A stretch of DNA of 64,000 bases from the NCBI GenBank assembly GCA_963942565.1, contig OZ012686.1:10708694-10772693 (forward strand). The letters run 5' to 3'. Origin of the DNA: Maea johnstoni. Taxonomy: Eukaryota; Annelida; Polychaeta; Spionida; Magelonidae. The translations under genes were made by a program, and so were the position numbers. Under the pieces are notes generated by a model that saw nothing but the letters and a program-made list of their open reading frames with translations, had not been told where the DNA came from and made no database searches. Positions 54,300-64,000 of this stretch are shown here, piece by piece. Position 1 is the stretch's first letter. Each line of letters opens with the position of its first letter.

Positions 54300-54615
54300 T
54301 AACCCTAGGTATAGGGTATTCCAAGATCACAAGTTTCCATGACGGGGATTTAGAGTCTACCCAGCAAAAAAGCGCATTGTTTTTCTTTACCTAGAGTCTA
54401 ATTATATGGACGTCCGTGTTTCAACGTTAAGGCCAGAAACACCACAACCAAGGCGCCCCTGGAATGTATGTACGTGTCTCAATCGACCATAATTGCAAAT
54501 CATAAACAATACAATACAACAAAAACAGAAAACAAATGCAGCAATTTGAACAAAAATTGTAAAAAAAGGATACGTTCATTATACTCATATCTTTACGTCA
54601 GGCGGTCAATGTCTT
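54300..54615. other. Unique spacer
   Basis: Nothing recognised. Confidence 0.35.
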
Positions 54616-54624
54616 TAACAAACC

Positions 54625-54765
54625 TTAAAAATGACTGAAACCTTGGTACATGGGTATTCATTTGAGAGTACTCAGCGAGAGCTATCCAATGAATACAGCG
54701 TGACAGGGTTTAGATGTTTTTCAAAAATCTTTGCGTCCTTGTGTTTGAACGAAAATAGCCTCCGT
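54625..54765 (-). mobile_element. Family B fragment
   Basis: Core only (AAAATGACTGAAACCTTGG to TTGCGTCCTTGTG). Both ends missing. Confidence 0.7.
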
Positions 54766-54824
54766 AAGATAAATACGTGTCACTCCATGTTATGTTTATC
54801 CGGGTAAATATTGATATGATAACC

Positions 54825-55105
54825 GGGGAAGGGGCACTTCGGTATTTAGGGGGGGTACATACGCGCGTTATCAAAATTTAAAAATACCATCAAAGCACTG
54901 ATTTCAGGCCAAAAAAACACTCTTATTTTAATAAAACGCTAACTTTTTCCAGTAAAAAACACCTCTTCTTTTATCAAAACACGCATTTTAACTTTTGATG
55001 TTATAATGCTCTGCCTGTTTAGCGGCAGCAGACTCAGAAGCCTAGTCACTTCGGGAGTCACTCGGCGTCAGAGCCGCGGATATTTCGTGGATTGTAAGGG
55101 GAGTC
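54825..55105 (+). mobile_element. GC-capped element, third copy, truncated
   Basis: From ACCGGGGAAGGGGCACTTCGG through CACTTCGGGAGTCACTCGG to GATTGTAAGGGGAGTC; the right-hand third is missing. Confidence 0.75.
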
Positions 55106-55780
55106 TGAGGTAAGTTAGGTTATCTGCATATATGCATGTATATGTGTGGTCGTGTAAAGTTATCCCCTTGTAATCTTTGACGAATATAACGTTTACACAT
55201 TATCACTGGCAGGTAAACGAAACGTAGGATGAGATAATCGAAAGCTGTTTCAGTAAGTAGGCATTGATATCTAACATTGGGAAATTTTAAAGTAGGCCCA
55301 GTGATATCCTGGAATCCGTTTGCCGTTGATCAAATATTTCAATGGAAACTAGTTTTTTCTTTCATTTTTAAAAAATATTTTCCCCTTCGTATCACCGTAA
55401 ACCATGGGCATGTAAATTAGTAATCGAAGCTTTTTGCTAGATATGGTAGCAAAACATGAAAGTTGGATCTATAATCAAGCTTTATTTTATTCCTCTTTTA
55501 AGATTTCAAATGCGTAGCCATCCAAGGAGAAATTATGGACATTTTGGAAAATACAAGTGTTTTTGCACGAGTGGGTGATATACGGGTCCGTGCTGGGGGA
55601 ACAGCTAGCTGTTTAGGCATTGACCATACCAAGTGGGACATGCTGTTCATAAATATTATTATGAAATAATTAAAAGTATTAGGTCCTTACTTCTTATGTC
55701 CAAGTGCAAGGAAATGGCTGAAAATGCATTTCAGGGGGATCACTTCTGAGAGCGCAAGGCCCCTGTATAACTGCATAGGT
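55106..55780. other. Unique stretch
   Basis: No exon supported. Confidence 0.35.
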
Positions 55781-55795
55781 TGTACATGTATTTTA

Positions 55796-56081
<286 letters not shown>

Positions 56082-56370
56082 CAAATCAATATTGATTATA
56101 AAAAAGATCAACCCCATATAAAGACAAATCAAAAACACATAATTGTTGGGAAATGCCATCTGTGCCGAGATGAGTATTGTGATTAAAAAAATAATTCTCA
56201 AAATACACGAAAGACCAATACGACTGCAGAATACTTTAAAAAGACAAATGCTAAAACAGTAATCGCAGCTAAAGAATATCCACTTCTGAAGAATACTAGT
56301 AAACCTAATAGGAAGTACAATATAAGAAAATACTATCATCAAAAATTTAATATTTGTTATGTTTATAGTC

Positions 56371-56664
56371 GGTTTATAGTCTTTATCCACTGAAATGTTC
56401 ACACGACCTTCCTCCGCTAGCAGGCCTGTACACACTGAGAGTATTTCGATCCCCCGAGGGATATTCCAGAGCAACTCGCAGCATATAGCGCGCAAGATCT
56501 AAGCACTGCCTTTATTAATGCTATGTGCCCATTGTGTAGCTGGGTAGAATTAGGCAATATGGAATATACCGTCTTGCCCAAGGACAGACCAAAGTGCTGA
56601 GGTCGGGAATTGAACCAGCGACCTACTGATTACTAGTCCAACAACTAAACAACTGAGCTACTTC
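56371..56664 (-). mobile_element. tRNA-derived SINE, second copy
   Basis: On the minus strand: GAAGTAGCTCAGTTG (A box), GGTTCAATTCCCGACC (B box, one change), the same body, and end GACTATAAACC. Clearly the family of 10687-10998 but more diverged. Confidence 0.85.
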
Positions 56665-56669
56665 AATAT

Positions 56670-57318
56670 TAGATATTTTTACCTCCGTCTCTCGAAGTAA
56701 GACTAAAACTAATCTGTCTCAGATAGAAATTTTGAAAGAAAGGTCTCTGCAAATTCGAAAAAGATCTCTGAAAATTTGAGAAAAAAACAAGGTCTCTGAA
56801 AAATGTACATGTACATGTATATGCTCCATGATGTTTACGGGTCCATCGACGTAAACCGCCATCTATCGGCAGTGAGCGCGGCTAAAACATCCCATTGCAT
56901 TTCGTTACCTAACTATAGATGGCAGCACAGTATAGCAAGCAGAAAAGGAATTTGGTAGGCATTAACAAATCTTTCTAAAGCATATATGAATATTCCTAAA
57001 AGAATCCGAACAATTTAATACTCCTTATTCATCTAAGGATAGATACAAATCATTTTCGAAATTTGATTATTATTATCACGTATTCCAGTTGATTATTTGT
57101 AAATGAATTAGGAATATTTATAATTGCTTCTAAATATCAATAAATAGATAAGATAATATCTCTTTTTTTTTGTATTCCTATACACTCCTATTTATTAATA
57201 CTCCGAAATGAATCATATACCGGTACATGTTTCAAAAAATGATTTACAAATATTCAAAATTGTATCCCGAATCTAAAAATGACTATTTCTGAATAGTTTA
57301 GATATTAGTAAAATGCCG
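56670..57318. other. Unique AT-rich stretch
   Basis: Nothing coding. GTAAACCGCCATCTATCGG at 56850 recalls YY1-like words but is unsupported. Confidence 0.35.
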
Positions 57319-57320
57319 CT

Positions 57321-57533
57321 TAACACATGCTACTGGTGGCTAATTTGGCCAATACAAAGTTATGCAAACAAAAACGCGGTAAAATGACTAAAACCCTGAC
57401 ACATGGGTACTCATCTGAAAGTACTCAGTGAGAGCTATCCATTGAATACCAACATGAAAGGGTTGAGATGGTTCTCAAAATCTTTGCATCCTTGAGCTTT
57501 GGAGGAAAGTAGCCTCATCATTGGAATGGTTAA
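57321..57533 (-). mobile_element. Family B MITE
   Basis: ACACATGCTACTGGTGGCTA to CTCATCATTGGAATGGTTAA. Confidence 0.8.
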
Positions 57534-57639
57534 ATTCTATTTGGGATTGCAATAATATTAAGGGGTAGCAAGTAATAACGCAGTTAACTTAGGGTGGCTC
57601 ATATCAGGGCGGACCGTTGCGACAAATACCTATTCCGCT

Positions 57640-57832
57640 AATACTTGCAGCGACCAAAGCAGTCTAACAAAGTCGCTGAAATTGCAAATGCATATTTGGG
57701 AGAGATTTGAAGATATGTCTACTAACCATCAACCACACAAACCAACCACTCTCCTTTAAATATTTATCAAAATCATTTTTAATTCTCAAAGCATTTGTCA
57801 TAAGTATCATAAAACCAGACGACAATTTAACA
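57640..57832 (+). mobile_element. Family A, diverged
   Basis: CTTGCAGCGACCAAAGCAGTC to AAACCAGACGACAATTTAAC. One of the more worn copies. Confidence 0.6.
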
Positions 57833-57917
57833 AGGAAAATGAATGGGTCAGTATAGAAGACCTGAAGCAAATCTACCTATATTCTCTATAAAATCTTTAT
57901 TATTTTCATATTATTGT

Positions 57918-57919
57918 TA

Positions 57920-57975
<56 letters not shown>

Positions 57976-58021
57976 TTATTCAACAAAAATGTGTACAAAT
58001 TTACCCCCCCCCCCCCCCCCC
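57918..58021. repeat. (ATT)n and poly-C tract
   Basis: About 58 bases of ATT repeat, then a C run at 58003-58021. Confidence 0.95.
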
Positions 58022-58029
58022 GTCAGTCT

Positions 58030-58919
58030 TTACAAAAAATACTTTTTTTCTGTAATAGCTGGTCTTTTTATTAAAGTTGGTAAATCGAAATGTATTTGTT
58101 TTGTTCGTTTTTATAAATATTTTCATTGCAGATTTTTCATTTCGATAAAACACCGAAAGAGAGAACAGAAAATCATGCACCAGCATTGCATCAGGCAAAA
58201 ACACCCCTGCTGCAGCAGGTGTGTCTTCCTGATCACGTAAAGTCTCGCGTGACCTTAGCAGACGAATTTCAAAGATCTAAGTAACATTACGCATTTACAG
58301 CAACTAAGCTCGTTCATACTCCATACACTATATTCTAGTCATAAACTAAGTCAATTGAAAAACTGCTATTATCGAATGGTGGACATAATAGTAAATTTAA
58401 GAGGATTTTGAATGGCTTTAATTTCGCGAGATGTCAATTAGTGGTGAAAGTCATGTGACAATTTCGATGAAAGCGAGGCTCATATTTTAGTCACTGGGAA
58501 GTAAACGAAATATTAAGATTTACATCAAACATTTCTTATATGTTACGGCGGCCTCAGATAAGTGCTGAGCCCAAATTCATGACGGCGGATAACTTAAGTT
58601 TTATTAAAATTTCAGACTAAGCAGTAAGAGCGGTCACTGCTGGATTTATACCATAAAAAGCGATGTTTGGATCACCTTTGTGATGACCTGGCAAACCTAG
58701 CATGCATAGCCATGGAAAAAGATGAGCGAATCTGACTGAAGTCCACAACCTCGACAGCTGGGGTGGCGGCTACTTAGTGCCCGATTGCCATCAACCAGTT
58801 TCGGTCCAACTGTATCAATCTACAGCCACAGTTGTGATCAGCTAGGTGCTACCACCTTGCCTTAAAGCATAGCTCAGCTGGTCTTAGGTGGCTTGTTTTG
58901 TCTACAGTCTGACATCAAG
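58030..58919 (+). promoter_or_regulatory. Region upstream of HECTD1, promoter and 5' UTR expected
   Basis: Repeat-poor sequence of rising GC content. CTTGTTTTGTCTACAG ends 11 bp before the ATG and could be an acceptor for a short 5' UTR exon, or simply transcribed leader. No TATA box or start site could be fixed. Confidence 0.35.
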
Positions 58920-59059
58920 ATGGCGGAGGTAGACCCAGAAACTTTACTAGAATGGCTTCAAATGGGCCAAGGAGACGAACGGGATATGCAACTTATTGCA
59001 TTAGAACAACTATGCATGCTGCTGCTCATGTCAGACAATGTCGACAGGTGTTTTGAAAG
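58920..59059 (+). CDS. HECTD1 first coding exon
   Basis: ATG at 58920 in context AAGATGG. 46 codons plus two bases to donor GTGAGTAC at 59060. The peptide begins [20 protein letters not shown] and continues [26 protein letters not shown]. From memory this equals the N terminus of vertebrate HECTD1 except for two conservative changes (D to E). HECTD1 is a large HECT-type E3 ubiquitin ligase with N-terminal armadillo-like repeats (this exon starts them), ankyrin repeats, SUN-like and MIB domains and a C-terminal HECT domain. The next exon, expected to start near CPPRTF, is not in the window. Confidence 0.93.
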
Positions 59060-59737
59060 GTGAGTACCGATTTTCACCCCTCGTTTAAAGGTCTACTCTA
59101 ACCTACTCTCACTCAGTACTGGGAGTGGGAATAACAATGTTTTATTGTTTAAAGGATTTATTGTTTCTTGTCCATTCCTAGGATTCCAGGTGTTGCCAAC
59201 GTATTATTGACAAATAACAATTCACCTGTAGTTGAAATCCATGGTGATTACATCAATTAATATTCAGAAAAGCAATCTAACAAAACACTACATAGCTTTT
59301 TAAACTGCTTGCCCCCCCCCCCCCCCCCCCCCCCCCAACCCTTCATCATGACCATTCCACAAAACACATTTCATTAATTTCTTTCAAGCTGAATGCCTGT
59401 TAAATTCTATATCCAGACTCATTGTTTCAAAGTGGTCAGAAGCCATAGTTTGAATCATATGTCGGTTGGTATAATTCTGCAGATCCGTGTTGTCAGTGTC
59501 AGCTGTTCTGATAGGGAGGCAAACAAAGGCAGGTTGTGTAATGAGGTCACTGGCATATGCCCTGTCTGTTCTCCAGGGAGATAGCCTTGCATCACGCTAA
59601 TTGCTTTCAAGAGGATCTTCTGGTATCCTGGGGCCTCTCAAATAATAGTACTGTTACTTATTTTGATTATCACAAGCTACCTGGTAGTTTGATTTTAGAT
59701 AAGGTCCAGAATGGTGCACACCCACACATTTGGACAT

Positions 59738-59945
59738 GTCAGAATTGCCCTGAAATATCAGAATTACACAATTCTGGTGTTCCCTTGGAACATGTACTAT
59801 TATTGCTTAATGTGTTCAGCAATTTTAGAACGTACCAGAATTGTTAAATCCTCGTAAGTACCAGAATTGTTTGAATATACAATTCTGGTACACCATTTTT
59901 CCAGAATTGTTTACACAATTCTGGTTTGTATGTACCAGAATTTTA
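59738..59945. repeat. Cluster of CCAGAATTGT words in both orientations
   Basis: About nine occurrences of CAGAATTGT, CAGAATT or the inverse ACAATTCTG in 208 bp, several arranged as inverted pairs with short loops (for example CCAGAATTGTTTACACAATTCTGG). Confidence 0.8.
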
Positions 59946-59993
59946 CATGTATGCATAACTTTGTGCATGTATACATGTATAATTTTGGGTTCC

Positions 59994-60142
59994 AAATATG
60001 AGTACCCATGTGCCATCTGAGAGTACTCAGTGAGAGCTATCTGGACAATGAATGCCAACATGACAAGGTTTAGATGGTTTTCAAAAAACTTTGCATCCTT
60101 GTGCTTTGGACGACGTTAGTAGCCTCAGCATGGGAAGGGTTA
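59994..60142 (-). mobile_element. Family B fragment
   Basis: AATATGAGTACCCATGTGCC to CTCAGCATGGGAAGGGTTAA; the other end is missing. Confidence 0.75.
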
Positions 60143-60555
60143 AGTATGAGTGGAATGCTTTACTGTATCAAAAATCTTTCAGTGATCACAATAGTATTAA
60201 CAAATGTGGGGATGCCAATCATGCCATGTCCTCATTGTGGAGAAGTTTAGGAATTCATGCAACGCTTGTCAATGTCACGTACTCACGTTGTCTTTTGTTA
60301 TAAAGTACAGCTCAAAGGGAAAGAGGCCATTCATTGTCATACACCTTATGGTGTTTTTATTCAGTGAATGCCTTTGGCACAGGTGTTTGAATAAAGGTGT
60401 GTTTAACTAGTCCTTGTGACATTCTTTCAACTACTCAATTGCAATTGTAGAACAACTGACAATCAGTTATAGTTGTAATTAGAATGTAGAACGTGACACC
60501 AGAGAGAAGGTAAATTGCTCACATCCAGACTAGGTCATCTATAACGTAGATTTAA

Positions 60556-60786
60556 GGCCTAACAAAAAGAAATTGTTTCTTTCCTGTAACGGTCCGAAAA
60601 AAGATAGGGTAGGTAGGTCGGTAATTTTATTTTTTTGCATTTTTATTTTGGTCAAAAATGTGTGTTTTATGCATGTTTTACGTTGATTGGGAGTTGGGAG
60701 GGCGAAAAAACTTTGGGGTAGGGATTTTTTTGAATAATAACTTGTTAGGGTAGGGTTACAAGAAACAAACAACTTTTTTTTAGGCC
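60556..60786. mobile_element. Family D MITE, complete
   Basis: GGCCTAAC and TTTAGGCC ends with TAA on both sides (60553-60555, 60787-60789), 231 bp. Subterminal inverted words TTGTTT and CCTGTAAC. Confidence 0.88.
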
Positions 60787-60901
60787 TAATCAGCTTTGGT
60801 CTCCACTCTCTAGTACCGATGGCAAGTTTAGTTTCTATAGAGAGCAGCTGGAATTCCAAGTGAATTGATTGAGGGATTACTACAATTACAGGCCACAGGT
60901 G

Positions 60902-61230
60902 CAGGGTCTTCGCCAGGATGCAGAAACTGGGTGCCCAAAATTAGCAAATTTTGTAATATTCTTGGGGGTACTATTTTTTTTGAGGAAGTCCATAAAATAC
61001 TCAAATTACGATCATATATATATAAAATTTGCTTAAATTTAAATTAGATAAAATATCCTTACACAATGTCATGGGAATAATATTGCGGTGAAAAAATATC
61101 AATTACATGTATATGCTTGAAATAAACATTTTAAGAAATTATTCAAAAAGAACTTGGGTGTCCTGAGGGAGTGAGGGGTGATATTTGGGTGTCCAAATGA
61201 CATCTAGATGCCCTGCTGTTTAAGACTATG
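60902..61230 (-). mobile_element. Family C element
   Basis: CAGGGTCTTCGCCAGGATG to CTGTTTAAGACTATG, 329 bp. Flanking 8-mers CACAGGTG and CACCAGGG match only partly. Confidence 0.75.
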
Positions 61231-61232
61231 CA

Positions 61233-61412
61233 CCAGGGTTTAACTTTCCCAGGGGCATATGCCCCTAGATTTTGCTATGGGCCCCTAGATTTTTCAGACT
61301 AGTGGCCCGAAATAGTATATAATAACCTGAAATCCTGTTTTGGGCCACTAATTCTTTAGCGAAAGACCTTTTCGGGCCCCTAGCCTGAAATCTAAGTGTC
61401 AGACCATGTGCA
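61233..61412 (+). mobile_element. Family F short element
   Basis: CAGGGTTTAACTTTCCCAGG to AAGTGTCAGACCATG. Inverse of 7806-7985. Directly abuts a family C copy. Confidence 0.65.
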
Positions 61413-61934
61413 CAGGCATTAAATTGCAGAGTGGGAAAACTGGGAAATTGATGAACACTCCTTCAATACAAAATTAAAACTGATAGAACTTGTAAAAAAA
61501 ATTAGTTAACGACTGACAACACAAACATATATAAACCTCTCCCTCAAAGTGCTCATCGGTACAAATGCAACCCTCGTCCCTGGTACTCAATTATACAAAG
61601 AGATTTATTATGCATTTTTAGAATTGTTTACAGTTCAAATCTTAAGTCTTAAATGGGATTTTCCTAGGAATGTAAGCACTTTGCATTGGGAATGATAAGT
61701 ACAAAACTAATTATTATCCACACACCATATTCATTGTTTCCACTATAATTGCTGCTGTTTTCATCTTGAAGGCGGGCAGTTTTTGATTTTGGAAGACAGC
61801 CTAGACTGTCAGCTAGTCCAGTCATCAAGTGACTCAGCTAGCTTTCCCAGTTAATCAAAGTTATTGTCAGTTTCTTACAGGGTTGGGGTAATTTGTAATC
61901 AGTTTCTTTTGGCACTTGTCTTTCACCTAATCGC

Positions 61935-62379
61935 TAGGGGTCCACACCGGTACATCCGTACCATGAGGGTACCGATACTCCGCCCGAAAATACCAGTAAA
62001 TTAGTAACCGGTATTTTGGTACCGGTAGTATGGTACTATGACAGAAAAGAGTGCAGAGATGCGGGATCAGCGGGAAAATACATCGCGAATTCGCGATCGC
62101 GTCATCCGTCTTTCCCGCTCGATCAACTTACGATCACGTGATATGGGGATCGGCGGGAAAATACATCGCGAATTTGCGATCGCGTCATCCGTCTTTCCCG
62201 CTCGATCTACTTACGATCACGTGATAGGGGGTGATATATGGGTCCACGTTCTGAGCTGCATTTTCGTAAAAGGTGCTAGTAAAGAAAGTAACCGGTATCG
62301 GTACCGTTAGAATACCGGAACCGTATAAAAAATACTGGAACGGTACCGTACCGTATAATGTTAAAGGTATGGACCCCTA
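61935..62379. mobile_element. hAT-like MITE rich in GGTACCG words
   Basis: Ends TAGGGGTCCACACC and, inverted, TAGGGGTCCATACC. CTAATCGC is duplicated exactly (61927-61934, 62380-62387). The centre is a tandem duplication of about 84 bp (GGGAAAATACATCGCGAAT, CGTCATCCGTCTTTCCCGCT, ACGATCACGTGATA). 445 bp. A 90-codon frame across the duplication is not a known protein. Confidence 0.92.
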
Positions 62380-62394
62380 CTAATCGCTTTAGCC

Positions 62395-62900
62395 AGGATT
62401 TTAGTCAGCAGGGTGTTTGGGCGTCATTTGGATTAGTAACCACTAACCCAGGTTCTTAGCAAGTATTAAGAAACTGGGTGCCTCAAATTGGCAATTGTAA
62501 ACTGTTTGGGCATCCAACTTTTTTAGGGTGACCACAATATACTCAGATTTCAACCATAAACATGTATGAATTTATCAAAATAAGGCATAAGATCCTTATG
62601 CAATGTCATAGGAATTATATAAATATGGAAATAGTTTAATTATATGCTTGAGATTTACATTTAAAAAAATCCTCACAAATTTTTTGGGGTGTCCTGAGGG
62701 GTGTTTTTAAGGGTTTGGGTGTCCAAAAAGACACCCAGACGCCTTGCTGGTTAAGACCATGCACTTACCAAACCCTCAAAAATAACACCAGGTACCCAAT
62801 TTTTTTTTGTGAGGAATTTCTAAAAGTATCAATTTCAAGCTAACACTTGAATATTTTCACCTGAATGTAATTCCCATGACACTGAATAAGGATTGTTAGA
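62395..62900 (+). mobile_element. Family C host copy split by another family C
   Basis: Left piece TTAGTCAGCAGGGTGTTTGG to 62448 and right piece from 62770 (AAACCCTCAAAAATAACACC) are one forward copy. It is interrupted by 62449-62761 and ends without its right terminus. Confidence 0.75.
62449..62761 (-). mobile_element. Family C element inside a family C element
   Basis: CAGGTTCTTAGCAAGTATT to CTGGTTAAGACCATG, 313 bp. CACTAACC (62441-62448) and CACTTACC (62762-62769) match at seven of eight positions. Confidence 0.82.
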
Positions 62901-62989
62901 GAAAATTGACCATGTCAGCTTGTTATAAATATTGGACTATCTTAAAATAATAAAACTATTTTTACCATAGTCATGTGACAAAACAAAAT

Positions 62990-63110
62990 GAACTCTCTCT
63001 CTCCCTCTCTCTCTCTGACTCTCTCTCTCTCTAAGAGACAATGCCAAAACAACTTTTTACCATAGTCATGTGACAAAACAAAATGAACTCTCTCTCTCTC
63101 CCTTCCTCCT

Positions 63111-63163
<53 letters not shown>

Positions 63164-63170
63164 GCACACA
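62990..63170. repeat. (CT)n microsatellites around a 60-bp duplication
   Basis: TTTTTACCATAGTCATGTGA and CAAAACAAAATGAACTCTCT occur twice (62958 and 63054), each followed by CT repeat. Confidence 0.85.
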
Positions 63171-63174
63171 CACA

Positions 63175-63446
63175 GATAGGTATCTTCTTTCCTACTTCCC
63201 TCTACTACTGACCATAGAGTGACCGTAGAAGTGTAGATAGGTATAAAGACCTACATGGAATGCTGAAAGCAGTGTAGGGTGTGAAATATTAAGAGTAATT
63301 CATAACCGTCAGTATAGATTACATTGGCTGTTAGTGGTTGGGTGGCAACTCAGCATTGTTTACTGTTGGGTCAGTGAAAGATGGATAAGATAGGAGTAGG
63401 TTTCTGCACTGCCACAGACAGATTTAAATGTTATATTCACTCTCTA
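63175..63446. other. Unique spacer
   Basis: Nothing recognised. Confidence 0.3.
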
Positions 63447-63449
63447 TAA

Positions 63450-63682
63450 GGCCTAAAAAAATTAATTGTTTGTTTCCTGTAACGCTCTGAAAAAAATAGG
63501 GTAGGTAGGTCGGTAAAATATTTTTTTTTGCATTATTTTTTTGGTCAAAAATGTGTGTTTTATGCATGTTTTACGTTGATTGGGAGTTGGATGGGCGATA
63601 AAAACTTTAGGGTAGGGATTTTTTTGAATAAAAACTTGTTAGGGTAGGGTTACAGGAAACAAACAACTTTTTTTTTTAGGCC
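63450..63682. mobile_element. Family D MITE, complete
   Basis: GGCC ends with TAA on both sides (63447-63449, 63683-63685), 233 bp. Very close to 60556-60786. Confidence 0.88.
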
Positions 63683-63861
63683 TAATTAGGTAGCTTCTTT
63701 CAGGCGATGGACTTGAAATGAATCGAAGTCAATTTTTACAGATACCTTTCCAATATAGTGCAGGTCAGGATTTTTAAAAACCAGTCCTTCCCAGTTCCCA
63801 ATGCTATTATTCAAGAAAACTTGTGTAATTTTTCAATCAAATGGAACCATCTTAGAGGTGT

Positions 63862-64000
63862 CCGTAGGACTGTCATTGACATCCATTTTTTTTCGATTCG
63901 ATCATTGACATTTTATTTTTCGATTCCGATTATTTCGATTCGATTGTGAAGAACTGCAGTAATAGAATATTTTCACATGTTCCACACTATTTTTGTGGCT
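63862..64000 (+). mobile_element. Family S hAT-like MITE, cut by window end
   Basis: TAGGACTGTCATTGACATCC then TTCGATTCGATCATT, matching the left part of 28895-29279. Confidence 0.6.

Larger units (their letters stand above)
59061..64000 (+). other. HECTD1 first coding intron, part
   Basis: From the donor at 59060 to the window end I see no exon encoding the next HECTD1 segment. The interval is filled by a C run (59310-59336), MITEs and a CT microsatellite, listed separately. 59340-59735 and 60145-60550 are unique with no features. 61413-61926 is also unique. Confidence 0.7.

Noticed and set aside
53310-54320. Telomere-like GGGTTAGGGCTAGGG and CCTAACCCTAGG words
   Set aside because: Only a few irregular units in inverted orientation around a transposon; not a telomeric array.

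Overview
The window looks like nuclear DNA of an animal, most likely a marine invertebrate. It has GT-AG introns with long AT-rich intervening sequence, a recognisable first coding exon of the HECT ubiquitin ligase HECTD1, a HIPK/DYRK-type kinase gene, tRNA-derived SINEs, a Penelope-like retroelement fragment, many short DNA transposons (MITEs), long TA, GA, ATT and GATA microsatellites, and poly-G/C runs. There are no operons, Shine-Dalgarno sites or prokaryotic gene packing. I cannot name the species; an echinoderm, hemichordate, lancelet or similar genome would fit. No LTR retroelement or viral insertion was recognised.

Host genes. (1) 8959-9160, minus strand: a probable first coding exon of an unrecognised acidic protein, with a second weaker minus-strand exon at 7998-8092. 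(2) 28747-44782, plus strand: nine exons of a CMGC kinase related to HIPK/DYRK. Six exons encode the kinase from the catalytic loop to the last helix, one 4.4-kb exon encodes a disordered basic tail with AT-hook-like motifs, and two small exons give an alternative C terminus. Exon phases close across all junctions and give 1714 codons. The ATP-binding N-lobe exons were not found. (3) 58920-59059, plus strand: the HECTD1 start exon; the rest of that gene lies beyond the window, so 59060-64000 is its first coding intron.

Repeats fill most of the remainder. Names used below: families A and B are short elements that start CCCATTAATGCT or CCCTTCCAATGCT and are flanked by TTAA, as piggyBac-derived MITEs are. 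Families C, H and K have ends related to CAGGGTCTTAGCC and 8-bp target duplications, as hAT MITEs do. Family D has GGCCTAAAA ends and 3-bp TAA/TAG duplications, as PIF/Harbinger does. Several insertions can be dated relative to each other because one interrupts another with an intact target duplication.

Layout. 1-9 kb: tandem duplications, and a satellite-like array built from family A at 3.8-6.5 kb. 9-28 kb: mostly A, B, C and D copies, a SINE, and a 2.76-kb TTAA-flanked element. 28-45 kb: the kinase gene, whose second intron here carries a 1.6-kb TTAA element packed with hairpins. 45-58 kb: MITEs, the Penelope-like fragment, three copies of a GC-capped element, a nested fold-back and a second SINE. 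58-64 kb: HECTD1 start and intron.
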